From the NCBI GenBank assembly GCA_037179335.1, contig JAKZHN010000054.1, positions 112,971-176,970 on the forward strand: a stretch of DNA of 64,000 bases, in the 5' to 3' direction. Below, in pieces: positions 12,179 to 21,802 of the stretch. Numbering within the stretch: the stretch's first letter is position 1; each line of letters begins with the position of its first letter. Both the position numbers and the translations under genes were made by a program. Source of the DNA: Cyclaneusma minus. Its lineage: Eukaryota; Ascomycota; Leotiomycetes; Marthamycetales; Marthamycetaceae. The notes below the pieces were generated by a model. That model had not been told where the DNA came from, searched no databases, and saw nothing but the letters and a program-made list of their open reading frames with translations.

Positions 12179-12716
12179 CGAGAAAGAGAAGCAGGAACGA
12201 ATGGAATGCGAGCCAGCACTTTTAATACCGGGCTCCAATCAGCACGATGTCAGGAGATCTGGAAGGGCGTCATAATCTGTGGGCCTTCCCGTCCTGCCTC
12301 ACATGTCTGGGAACCGACAGGGTGCTCACAAACATGATGAAATGGGGAATCGCGTTGGACGCGGCGAATGGGATGGCCTTTGAGAACTTTGGTGAGAGCT
12401 TCCTTGTTTCCCATCCCTGACTTCCGCCTTTGCACGTTTTCCTGCATGCGCCACATCTCTTGAAGTGTGGCGCAACCTAATGTCAGGAATCCGGGCGCTT
12501 TAGTCCGGCGGACACCATTCCGCATGAAGCTTTAGCATGTCGCAGACAAGAGGGAGACAGTTGCATGACAATCGCATCAACGCCCAGCTTTGCGCCCGAC
12601 AGCAAGTAGATCGTCCCGGAGACTGTCGCTTGGCCTATTAATCCGCCTAGCTTTCCCAAGTCCATGGCTCACTGACGACTCTACCGGAGCTCCCTCCTTC
12701 AGAATCACCCGCCGCC
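12179..12716. promoter_or_regulatory. Shared divergent promoter of plaA and exo70
   Basis: This 538-bp spacer separates two genes transcribed away from each other and must carry both promoters. It holds a perfect inverted repeat, listed separately. Small open frames inside it show no family resemblance. Confidence 0.6.
12447..12474. repeat. Perfect 9-bp inverted repeat in the plaA-exo70 spacer
   Basis: TGCGCCACA (12447-12455) and TGTGGCGCA (12466-12474) are exact reverse complements separated by 10 nt. It could be a dimeric protein site or an RNA hairpin if transcribed. Its function is unknown. Confidence 0.6.
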
Positions 12717-14767
12717 ATGGCCACCCTCCACCTTACCCACGTCGACCGAGCCCAGGCTGAGGAAGAGAGGGCTGAGGTCGACGTGCTGCTTTCCGTAGCC
12801 GACAGGACGGCCCAGTTGAACAAGAAACTGGTGGCATCTTTGGCCAACATCACTGAGATTGGGAACAATGTTCAGGAGGCGAGCGGGCCGTTCTTCAGGA
12901 GCACTCAGACCATGCAGCTCCGACTCCATAGTGAGTACAGCTGATGCTTTTGCCTGGCTTTGGCTGACAGTGGCCAAGATCTCGATGGCATGATGGAATC
13001 AATTGAGAAAATGGTAAAGCCATCGAATCTGCAGAGTGACGAAGACCATACCATCCGATCCGGGTAAGCTGCATTTTTTTGAAACCATGTCTGGATAGTT
13101 GCTAACATTGCTCATGTTCTAGTATCGATCAATCCGGCGTCCGAGAATACCTGGCGGCAGCGAAACGAGTCCTCAAATCCCTGAACGATCTAAAATCTAC
13201 CAACCTCCAAGCCAATCAACGTCATATCAGCAACCTTTCCGGTCTGGTAAAGACAAGTATTAAGGAAATCGAGCGCTGTTTCAAGAACACTTTACAAGAG
13301 GATTCTAAACCCGTGGAGCCGCTTCACTATGTTACGAAGAACAAACAATTTCCCGTCCTTTCACAAGACCAGATTGATAGGTTACGGCCGCTGGCCGCTT
13401 TTCTAGTCCGCAGTTCCGGCATTTCCGACAGTTCCTCGAAGGATGGAATCGCCCAAGGAGCTTATGCCAAGATTCGGAGTTCCTACATATCCTCGACTCT
13501 TCGCAGTTCTTCGCTGGCCACCGTGGGCAGTTTAAAAATAAAAGATTCAAAGCCGGATGAGCTCTACAAAAGAGGTAACAACGGCATCGGATACTATGTC
13601 AAAGCTGTTGAGGGCATCTTTCTGTCTGAGTACGAAAATATCACTTCAATATTTCCCCAGGATGAAGTCAAGCGAGTGTTCCACCTCACTTGCCAGCCGG
13701 CCGTCACCGAGTTTGCCAATACTGTGCGGGAACTCAACAATCACGTGAAGGCAAACATGGCAACAGAATGTTTTCTCTCCTACGAGGTTGAAGATCTTGT
13801 TCAGGGTCTGATAGCTGTCTTCAAGGAGCGTACTGGGGATCTCAAGCAAGACCTCACTACTGCTATGAAGCCCATCAGAGATACCGCTAAACAATCTTTC
13901 TCGGACCTCATTGATGCCCTCCGTCGCAGTGTGCAGGAGATTCAGGTGTTCCCTGGCGATGGCGCTGCTCTTCCCATGACACATACGGCCATGAAGCGTC
14001 TCGTGAATATGGTCCAATTCCTCCCCGCCATTGCTCGTCTCCTAGTATCACTTGGCGACAACAATTGGAAAATAAGCGCCTCTGCCATTGCCAGTGCAGA
14101 CTCAATACAATCCCTTAAGTCCTTCGACATCCGCGCCGACGGCGAAGTAATTTTCGCCCATTACTGCGCCGACTATATCGACGCGCTCATGACCGCCCTC
14201 GAAATGCGCGCCCGCGCTCTCCTCACCGGAGCCAAGAGCAAAATAGTCCTTGGCGTATTCCTCTTCGACAACTACTGGGTAGCTTACAAAGCCATAACCG
14301 ACGAACCCACCTTAGCTCGTCTTATAGCACCCCGCCTCCCCGTCCTCGAAGGCTGGCAGAAAAAGGCCACATCAATCTATTGCGACCCATGGAAAGACCT
14401 CTCCGCCACGCTGATCGACCAAGTTCACACAAATCGCAGCGGTGGCGGGCGTCCGAATTCTGGTGGCGGAACAATGGATTCCACGGCTATTGTCAAAGCT
14501 CTGAGTAGCAAAGAGCGCGACTCCATCAAAGAGAAGTTCAAAGTGTTCTTTGCCAATTTCGACGAGCTGGTGCAGAAACATCGCAGTATGAAGATGCAGC
14601 ATGAGGTTCGAGATGAGTTGGGGAAGCAGGCGATGAAGTTTGTGGATCCTATGTATACGCGGTTTTGGGATCGCTATCATGGGATTGACAAGGGCAAGAA
14701 TAAACATATCAAGTATAGCAAGAGCGATGTTACGAAGATTCTGACGGAGCTGGCTTATAATAAATGA
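12717..14767 (+). CDS. exo70: Exocyst complex subunit Exo70
   Basis: Exo70 is an exocyst subunit that binds phosphoinositides and Rho GTPases and tethers secretory vesicles at sites of polarised growth. The ATG lies in a strong context, CCGCCATGG. I infer exons 12717-12930, 12979-13063 and 13123-14767, giving 647 residues, close to the usual fungal length. Intron 1 (48 nt) uses GTGAGT and CCAAG; the nearer TGACAG acceptor would put an early stop in frame. Intron 2 (59 nt) uses GTAAGC and TTCTAG. The N-terminal 90 residues are the helical coiled-coil region. The C-terminal two thirds match the Exo70 fold, with a basic end (DKGKNKHIKYSKSD) suited to membrane binding. A Gly-rich insert (GGGRPNSGGG) lies in the last third. 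Confidence 0.93.
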
Positions 14768-15612
14768 GTGGGATTGGGGATTGGCAAGGACGAGGAGAAG
14801 AGTGTGCGAAAGAGTCTGTTGATGGCGTTCTGGGTGAATAGGGGAGATCTGTCTGAGCATATCCTGCGAGCGAGATACCCGAGCTGGAGTTCGAGGTTGT
14901 ACGGGCAAGCGTGCATTGAGGGGGAGTTGAAAACTCCTGCTGTCCTGTTGTCAGATTGGAGCGGGACAGCCACGGGTCAGACATCGTAGTAAGTGTCTTG
15001 GCGTCACTGTTCAAATCAGGTTTTCAACCGTTCGGCGACTTATCATCAGCAAGTGAAGACGGACACATGATAGTCAGCTTTGGCAAGGCGAGTCGTTGCT
15101 CCTTTCAAGATGCCAACCATGATCTTCCCTCAATCCCTTTTGCCCCTTCTCGCATTTCACCATATACATGTATCATTTGTCATGTTGACTTGGCGTGGGA
15201 AATTGGCGCTAAAATCAACATTAAGTCACTAGCGCCGCACTAACAAAGATACCTCATTTTGTAGCACATCGACTTTTTCTTACCCCGCCCGGACTCGCCC
15301 CTTTCCGGCCATTTCACTTCTCCCTGATTCGTCATCGCCCAGTCCCTTTCTTCCTCCCAACTACAACTCGGCTCTAGCTTCTCCGCCCTCACTCTGCCTG
15401 TACTACCCTGGCCTGCCGAAAAGTGCTACTTGTACGGCAACTTCAACTTCCAGTCCGGCTTTAACAGCATCACGTCCGGCACTTATTTTGCCCCCACACT
15501 CCGGGACTAACCTTCGTCCTTCTCAACCCTAGGTTCTCGGGGGGGTCGGAGCCAAAATAAGGAGAACTGGAAAGGCCGCCTGTACTCCATCCTGTGCTGC
15601 CTCCCCATCTTT
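14768..15612. other. Intergenic, no gene seen
   Basis: This stretch lies between the ends of two convergent genes (exo70 and the first cluster paralogue). Only short overlapping open frames without ATG-to-stop protein character are present. I see no repeat or RNA gene. Confidence 0.6.
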
Positions 15613-16044
15613 CTAATTTCCTCTCCTCCGCCTCAGCACAGCCCAGAACCTAGCGCCAAACCATCTCCTCCAACCAGTCACACGCCGCCTCCTTTTCTCT
15701 TCCTCGGCCCGTCTCCGACTCTCTTCCCGGAGACGCTGCGCCCGAACAGCCGCCTGGCGTTCCCTCTCCATCCTCAACTCCTCTTTGACCAGTGCTTTGA
15801 CAACGCATTTAGCCTTGCGGACGGCCTTGCGAAATATCCCCTCTTTTTTGTCAAGACAGAGTGTGGAGAGGAGGAGAGTGACGACATCCACACAATAGTC
15901 GTCCGTGTGAGTGGTGCGGAGCGCCGAGAGGGTAACTACATATTTGCGGAGCTTGTCAGGGTCGGACTTCTTGAAGGACTTCTTGGACTTACCTTTGGGT
16001 GACGATGGCCGGATGGTGGAGGCGGCGGTAGATGGACGAGACAT
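15613..16044 (-). CDS. Cluster paralogue A: small basic protein of unrecognised family
   Basis: The 143-residue protein is of unknown function. The start at 16044 is chosen because it gives MSRPS, matching MSLRP of paralogue B, and the next residues RPSS-KG also align. An upstream in-frame ATG at 16086 would add 14 residues. The shared core is LRKYVVTLSAL followed by TTHTDDY, then about 40 residues later KEELRMERERQA. After this the protein ends in an Arg/Glu-rich helix and a short WRRWFGARFW tail; the C-terminal module seen in B, C and D is absent. No signal peptide or membrane segment is visible. Its promoter carries AGAACAAG-N14-CGAACAAT and ATAAAA. It is divergent from B. Confidence 0.65.
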   Translation of the reverse strand: MSRPSTAASTIRPSSPKGKSKKSFKKSDPDKLRKYVVTLSALRTTHTDDYCVDVVTLLLSTLCLDKKEGIFRKAVRKAKCVVKALVKEELRMERERQAAVRAQRLREESRRRAEEEKRRRRVTGWRRWFGARFWAVLRRRRGN

Positions 16045-16793
16045 GATTGCTATGATTTGTAAATACGGGGTGGAGAGGAACGGCATACCTGGAATTCTGA
16101 AGGTTTCGGTATGGTGTTGGAAAAATTGGCTCGTAGGTGCTGAAATTGCTGGAGACAGGAAACGGCTATATTTGTTTCCGCCAGTAATTTTACTTTTATG
16201 GCTTTGGATTATTGTTGGCTATTGTTCGAGAAGTCGAGAATACTTGTTCTACATTTGTCCCAGTTGTCGTTGGTCAAGTGCTATCGGGATAGACAATGAG
16301 TGAATACCCAGGTACGTGTATGAAAACGCCTACTAATTTGCGATTCTGAACAGCAATAGAACAATGCCAACCTCTTGTTTTGCGGACTCACTGTTCCCTC
16401 CATCTGCCGCACCCACCTCCTTCGTTTCGATGCGAACTCGATTTTATTGTTCTGGACGTGGAACAAGACTTGTTCTGAACTTGTTCTTTCAGGTATCGGG
16501 ATATATCTTTGGCCACCCTATCCGAATCCCACCTCGCAGCCACCCAGACAGAACAAGTCCAGAACAAGCCTCCCAAGTTTCCCGAACAATATCACTCCCC
16601 AGAGATAAAAGCACCCCAAAAATCAGCTATCCGTCTCCCTTCTACCTCCTCAGCGTTCACAAGTTGAAGCCTCAAAACTTCAACTACAATCTTTGATCCC
16701 AACCAACTACAAGCCAATCAGCACCGTACCAACACCTTCAAAATTCCAGCTAAGTCATCGCCTTTCACCCCTTACTCAAAAATCAAAGCAAGC
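16045..16793. promoter_or_regulatory. Divergent promoter of paralogues A and B, rich in GAACAA sites
   Basis: The hexamer GAACAA occurs about ten times on both strands between 16221 and 16590. The A promoter (minus) has AGAACAAG at 16243-16250 and CGAACAAT at 16221-16228. The B promoter (plus) has AGAACAAG at 16550-16557 and 16561-16568, CGAACAAT at 16583-16590 and a TATA-like AGATAAAA at 16603-16610. A back-to-back group at 16446-16487 contains both orientations. The pair AGAACAAG-N14-CGAACAAT has the same spacing in A, B and E. AACAAT is the core bound by HMG-box proteins in general; which factor acts here is not known. Confidence 0.6.
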
Positions 16794-17531
16794 ATGTCTC
16801 TTCGTCCAATTTGTGCCGGTGGCTCCACCACCCGGCCATCATCATCCAAAGGTCACTCGTCCAGAAAGCACTTTCAGCAGTCTGGCCCCGACCAGCTCCG
16901 CAAAAACGTAGTCACCCTCTCGGCGATCCACACCACTCATGCAAACAGCTACCACGTTGACGCTTTTGCTGTCCTTTGCCGCTACATTTTTGTTCTCGAC
17001 GAAAAGGATGACAAGCTCCCAATGGCCGTCCTCAACTGCAAGCGCACTGCCAAAGTACTGATTAAAGAGGAGTTGAGGATGGAGAGGCAACGTATCGTCG
17101 AGAACCGTCCCCCCAGGCTCGACCGCGACAGCAGGCCTGTTGAAGAGTCGGTTGCTGACGATGAACGTTTCGTCCAGTTCAGAAAGAAAAAGGCAGTGCA
17201 GGAGAGCGAGGCGGAGAGGGAAAAGAGGGAAAGGAGGGAAAGGAGGGGAAAGAGGAAGGAGGAAAAGGAGATGAAGGAGTTTAAAAAAGAGTTTATGCGG
17301 GAGTTGAAGAGGGCGAGGACCGGCACGGACGAGGAGGAAGATGCGAGGGAGATGCAGGGCTGGGCAGACAGGCTTCAGAGGTTACTTGTGAACCCTTGGC
17401 CGGAGACGATGTTTCGCCCGGGGGATGGAGAGGAGGGGAAGAGGAGGTTCGTTGTAGAAATGAGGCGTGAGAGGCGGGGAGCCTTGTGGGACTCGGAAGA
17501 GGCGGTTCCGTGTAGAAGTGAGGGCCCGTAA
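16794..17531 (+). CDS. Cluster paralogue B: longest member, core plus C-terminal module
   Basis: The 245-residue protein is unrecognised. It is the most complete family member. The core has LRKNVVTLSA at residues 35-44 with TTHA after it, and KEELRMERQR at 91-100. A variable linker leads to SVADDER (119-125). A highly charged, probably coiled-coil helix spans about 130-175. The C-terminal module is EEDAREMQGWADRLQ (181-195) ending NPW (200-202). There is no signal peptide, membrane segment or known catalytic motif. The single exon starts at ATG 16794 after a CA-rich leader and a TATA-like AGATAAAA. The 3' flank matches that of D (inverted) and, further out, that of C, so the gene was copied together with its surroundings. 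Confidence 0.7.
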   Translation: MSLRPICAGGSTTRPSSSKGHSSRKHFQQSGPDQLRKNVVTLSAIHTTHANSYHVDAFAVLCRYIFVLDEKDDKLPMAVLNCKRTAKVLIKEELRMERQRIVENRPPRLDRDSRPVEESVADDERFVQFRKKKAVQESEAEREKRERRERRGKRKEEKEMKEFKKEFMRELKRARTGTDEEEDAREMQGWADRLQRLLVNPWPETMFRPGDGEEGKRRFVVEMRRERRGALWDSEEAVPCRSEGP

Positions 17532-18349
17532 ATGAGGCCCCTAGGCGGGAATGGCGAGATGTGTGGGGGTGGTATACTGTTTACTCGGGCCGGCTTTAGT
17601 CTTTTCTGGAGTTATGTAAGTCTTTGCTAGGTCTGTTCTTAATTTCTAAGTTGTGTGCATATCGATCTCATGTCTATCAGTTATACTTTGAACAGTGATA
17701 AGTAAATGTGACAGTGTTTTCACATCCTAACCCAATCTGCTGAGCGCTATCATGGTACAGCAACATGAGATCAGCGGGTGTTCAAGTGGTACCAAGTCAC
17801 CCAGGTATTCCCAGTCATTCAAAAGAATCCCACCCATTGTGGTTCTTTGGAAGCTTCGAATTACTTGAGAAATCTTTAATGAGTTCAATCAGGTACTTGG
17901 GGTATTCCTCTTAGTTTTCAATGACCTGTGATTTCACTATCCCGAATTGCATAGGGTCTTGGGGACTACAAGTCGTAACACAGACCATTTTGATCCCAGC
18001 GTAGCTAAAACAAGCACAGAACAAGTCCAAGAATCGGTGAAATCCAGACCGGTCCAGTGAAGGCCGAAATGAGACAGAGACTGCTACAAGGCCACTGACT
18101 GGTAGTTCAGTTGACCCCCTGAACAACCCTTTCCAACACCGCGGACAAACACCACTCCCAAAAGATAAAATACCCCCAAGCCAAAGCTCAGCTACCTTTC
18201 TCTTCCCTCCTTACAAGCCCCATAACTTCTACCACAACCCCCCATACCTACCAGCTACCACCACCACACCAAGCACCACACAAGCTTGCAAATATTACAC
18301 ATAAGTCACTTCACTTCTCATCCCACTGACAAACTTTAGTACCTTAGCC
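17532..18349. other. 3' flank of B and promoter region of C
   Basis: 17544-17577 matches the 3' flank of D in the opposite orientation (GAGATGTGTGGGGGTGGTAT). 17684-17714 matches 19332-19362 downstream of C. About 17770-17920 is loosely repetitive with a roughly 20-bp rhythm. The C promoter has AGAACAAG at 18018-18025, a GAACAA at 18121-18126 and AGATAAAA at 18163-18170, followed by a CA-rich leader. Confidence 0.55.
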
Positions 18350-18862
18350 ATCGCTCGATCACATTACTCCACCAGCTGGCCCAGTAGCGAGCCCGTCTTT
18401 AAGAAAGACACAGCTGCTACAAAAGTACGCAGAACCGTCACCGTTCTCTCAGCACTCTCCGCTACTCACACCGATCGTCAAGCCAGCCGCGCGATCGCCA
18501 CCCTCCGCTCCACTCTCGATCTGGAAAGACTACCATTCTTGGCCTTGAGCACGGTCAGGGAAGCCGTCCGCACGACCAATGCATGCGTCAATCGAGAGCT
18601 AGCAGCAGAGAGACAAAGAGTAGAGAGAAGAGCGAGAAGGGAGAGAGTTAGAATAAGGCAGGAGGCGGCGAGGAACCAGAGGGCAGAGGAGGAGGATGCG
18701 AGACAGATGCAAAGCTGGGCGGATAGGCTGGAAAAGGTTGTTGCGAACCCATGGAGGGAGAGGAAAGATGGGAAGGCTGTGAGGTATTGGCCAGGAGGTG
18801 GAGACGGGAGGAGGGGCGGGGCTCGATGGACTCGATCAGGAGTTGGGAAAGTCGGAGTCTGA
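18350..18862 (+). pseudogene. Cluster paralogue C: start codon lost (ATG to ATC)
   Basis: The frame aligns with the family: VRRTVTVLSALSATHTD, then NRELAAERQR at the ELRMERER position, then EEDARQMQSWADRLE and ANPW of the C-terminal module. Where B has its ATG after the CA-rich leader, C reads ATC (18350-18352), and upstream there is only a stop. The next in-frame ATG lies in the C-terminal module. It is therefore a start-less copy, unless it uses a non-AUG start or an unseen upstream exon. The frame ends at 18862. A neighbouring frame continues to 19005 as a Pro/Thr-rich tail (PRIP, PRTP repeats), so a frameshift may also have shortened it. Confidence 0.6.
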
Positions 18863-19595
18863 GGACGCCAATTCCTAGGATTCCACTTTCACCGACCGCT
18901 CCTAGGATTCCACCTCCGCTAACCCCTCCTTCAACGCCTCCAACTCCCGGGACTCCAGCTTCACCGAAAACTCCTAGGACTCCAGGGAGGAGGGGAGCGG
19001 TCTAGGCAGTTAGCTGGTGGGAGATGTGCGGCACAGGTCCGCACTGCTACTCTCGGGGTCGGATCGCTTTGTCCTTCCTTGGAGTAAGGTAAGTCGTTTT
19101 TTGTTGGAGCCTCAGGCCCATAAAGTGCTAGTCCCTGCGCTAAGCGCTAGGCTAGCGTCTCTCGCTGCTATATCAGCAGTCCTTAGCTAGACCTTCCCAA
19201 TGCAAGCACCTACGTCCTTTAACATTTTTGCTAAGTTTTGAGGTAAGAAGTCTTGGCAAATTTTGATTTGTCTTGAATCTTGATAACGTATTTGATATTT
19301 TACCATTACTGATTTTCCTTCATTGGTATACCGTACTTGAACAGTCATTAGTAAATGTGACAATGTACCAATCACCGCCGGCCCATAGTAAATGATATAC
19401 TCTCATTCAGGCACAATGTTTAGCATCAGTGGGATCGATGATGTTGTATTGTGGTGCCAAGCCCCAGGATATAGCTCTGCTAGGCTGACGCTAGTCTATG
19501 TACGTTAGCCTAATCAGACTAGAGGGCCGAGCTACAGGGCTATGCCCAATATATACCACCCCCACACACATCTCCCCACCTCCCGCCTAAGCCCC
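18863..19595. other. Intergenic between convergent paralogues C and D
   Basis: 18868-18985 carries short repeats of the type CCTAGGATTCCAC that encode Pro-rich peptide in one frame. 19332-19362 repeats a stretch found at 17684-17714 behind B. 19549-19595 is the D 3' flank that matches the B 3' flank. No independent gene is seen. Confidence 0.5.
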
Positions 19596-20099
19596 TCATC
19601 TCCGGGGCCTCACTTCTACACCGACCTCACTCTTCCCCCTCTCCGGGTTAAACACTGTCTCCAGCCAAGGGTTTAGCACAATTCCCTGGAGTCTGTTTGC
19701 CCAGCCTTGCATCTCTCTCGCGTCCTCCTCCTTGTCCGTGCCTACTCTTACCCTTTCAAGCTCTCTCGTAAACTCCTCCATTTCCAGCCTTTCCCTCTCC
19801 CTCCTATCTTCCCTTTCCCTTCTCTCTGCCTCGCTTTTTTGCACTGCCTTCTCTTTTCTCAGCTCGCCGTCAATCTGGTTCTTGGCGATACGTTCATCGT
19901 CAGCAACCGACTTGTCGTCGACAGACGTGCTGTCGCAGTCGAGCCTAGAGCGAAGGCGAGCGATGCGTCTGCGGGATGGAGGATCACTGCGAGCGACGCC
20001 GAGAGCAGCCAATTTAAGCACGCTATTTCGCAGTCGGTGGCGACGGGATTTTTGGAAGGAGGCGCGAGGCCAGGTGGTAGGACGGTAGGAAGAAGGCAT
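19596..20099 (-). CDS. Cluster paralogue D: internally shortened member
   Basis: The 167-residue protein starts at ATG 20099 with MPSS, as in paralogue E. The N-terminal core is weak (FQKS, LRNSVLKLAAL). The middle third with the ELRMER motif is missing, so the sequence passes from there to SVADDER, which is identical in B. The rest tracks B closely: KAVQ-SEAE, a charged coiled-coil helix, then EEDAREMQGWANRLQ and LNPW-ET. The 3' flank is also shared with B in inverted orientation. It is probably an internal-deletion duplicate of a B-like gene. The frame is intact, so it may still be expressed. Confidence 0.6.
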   Translation of the reverse strand: MPSSYRPTTWPRASFQKSRRHRLRNSVLKLAALGVARSDPPSRRRIARLRSRLDCDSTSVDDKSVADDERIAKNQIDGELRKEKAVQKSEAERREREDRRERERLEMEEFTRELERVRVGTDKEEDAREMQGWANRLQGIVLNPWLETVFNPERGKSEVGVEVRPRR

Positions 20100-21112
20100 G
20101 TTTGCTAGGGGTTGTAAGTAAGGGGAAAAGCTACAACGGACCGGCGGTTTCGTTGCTTGAGCTTGAGTTTCTGTTGTTGCTTTTGGGCAAGAAGAGGCTC
20201 TTTTGCACTAGGTTGAGAGGCAAGAGAGCTGTTTCTGGTGCGAAAATTCTGGAGAGCACGGAGGCCTACTAAATAGTTGTTGAAATGAATGCCGAGATGT
20301 CGTTCTCTTGTTGTTCAGTATTGTTCAGTTCTTGGGTCAAATCAGGTGGGCTCGAATTGTTCGAGATCTTGCATATATGAGAGGCTCACGATGTCTCGGG
20401 GATAGGATTGGGGGAGAAGATTGTAATTAAAGTTTTAAAGCTTTAATTAGTAAATGCTGAGAAAATAAAAGGGAAATAAATTGCTGATTTTTGGGATGCT
20501 TTTTTTTACAAAAAAAGAGGGATGTTATTATATTATTTGGGAGATTTAGAAGGCGGGGCGGGAGCGGTAGATGGGGAGAATTAGTGAATCTCCAAAAAGG
20601 GGGTTGGCATTGTTCTGTGACTTCTGTCGCTTAAGAAACATAAGCAGATTAGTAATAGTTTTTATATACATAACTGGGTGTTCAATCATCGTCTGAGACA
20701 CATGTAGAGAGCGATAGTGTTCTATTGTGTGTGAGGGCAGCTGCTTAAGGGAGTCTGCAATAGCATTAGTTTAGCGCCAAGACTGAGTAAGAGCTAGGGT
20801 CCAACACAATGCTTTCAACTCTCTGCCTTGACTTGCACATTCACAAAACAATGACCCTGGACGTCGCAACAATCTCATGGAGGAAATCCTTCTTTGTCCC
20901 GCAAACAAAGCAAGCGTAGAACAAGCCCTTGCATCTTCCCGAACAATGTCCCTCCCAAGACACAACCTTCAAAACCCGCAACATTCCCCCCCTTCCTCGT
21001 GCCCAGCTTCCATTTACCGAATCCCCACCTGTCACTCTACGTCCACAAAACAAGAAAATCCCATTTTCAATTTTCAAATATACTTATACTTACTCGTAAG
21101 AAACAAACAAAA
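20100..21112. promoter_or_regulatory. Divergent promoter of paralogues D and E
   Basis: On the D side (minus) CGAACAAT lies at 20356-20363, with two more GAACAA copies near 20308-20335. On the E side (plus) AGAACAAG at 20918-20925 and CGAACAAT at 20940-20947 have the N14 spacing of A and B. A TTTTTT/AAAAAA-rich patch lies at 20430-20540. No gene is supported in the interval. Confidence 0.55.
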
Positions 21113-21625
21113 ATGCCTTCCTCCCCCCTCAACCCCAACACCCCCACCACCCCCTCATGCCCCCGTCACAAGCACGCGCGAATCCCTTCCGACACAGCCA
21201 AGAAAAACCTCCGCAAAAACACCATCACCCTCTCAGCTCTCAGCATCGTTCATCCCGCCCCCGACAAAGCAAGCCGTGAGTCTAGCAGTCCTCCTCCCCT
21301 ATCCGTCCAAGCCATTAACACTATCCGCTCGATTCTCGATCCCGATACAGAACCGCATTTTCTCGCCATGTCTGTTGCAAATGCTAAGCGCATCACTAAC
21401 GCACTGGTTGATAAGGAACTGCGGATGGAAAGGGAGCGTCAGGCTGATGCGATATTGTCTATTCGGAACGAGGAGCTGAGGAAAAGAATCAGAGTGGTTT
21501 GGCAGACGAGAGGTAAGATGTTGCGAGCGGGTCTATCGCAGACGGATGAAGAGTTGAGGAGGAGGGTGGGAGAAGTTTGGAAAATGACGGGTAATGATTT
21601 GGAAGCAATTCGTGAAGAAGATTGA
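21113..21625 (+). CDS. Cluster paralogue E: core with duplicated C-terminal segment
   Basis: The 170-residue protein is unrecognised. The start at ATG 21113 gives MPSS as in D; in-frame ATGs farther upstream (from 20894) fall inside the promoter element shared with A and B. The core is LRKNTITLSALSIVH, then NALVDKELRMERERQA. The C-terminus differs from B, C and D: it has two related segments, EELRKRIRVVWQTRGKM and EELRRRVGEVWKMTGND, an internal duplication. A middle segment (INTIRSILDPDTE) aligns with ATLRSTLDLE of C. No signal peptide is visible. It is convergent with the MFS gene, 177 bp apart. Confidence 0.65.
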   Translation: MPSSPLNPNTPTTPSCPRHKHARIPSDTAKKNLRKNTITLSALSIVHPAPDKASRESSSPPPLSVQAINTIRSILDPDTEPHFLAMSVANAKRITNALVDKELRMERERQADAILSIRNEELRKRIRVVWQTRGKMLRAGLSQTDEELRRRVGEVWKMTGNDLEAIREED

Positions 21626-21802
21626 CGAAAATTCGAGAAGTAGGTGGTTAAATAATTCGAATCAAGTTGTCTTCGTACAGTTTATACCAACAAATCAACT
21701 TGCCAACCAATTGCTACTTGTGCAAAACTTCAAATGTCTAACTCTATATGCACATCTCGTATCTTCATGTCATTCATACCCATTGTCCCCCCCTCCCCCA
21801 AA

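Noticed and set aside
12971..12978. TGACAG as acceptor of Exo70 intron 1
   Set aside because: It leads to a stop after eight codons; the next AG (CCAAG) gives the conserved LDGMMESIEKM.
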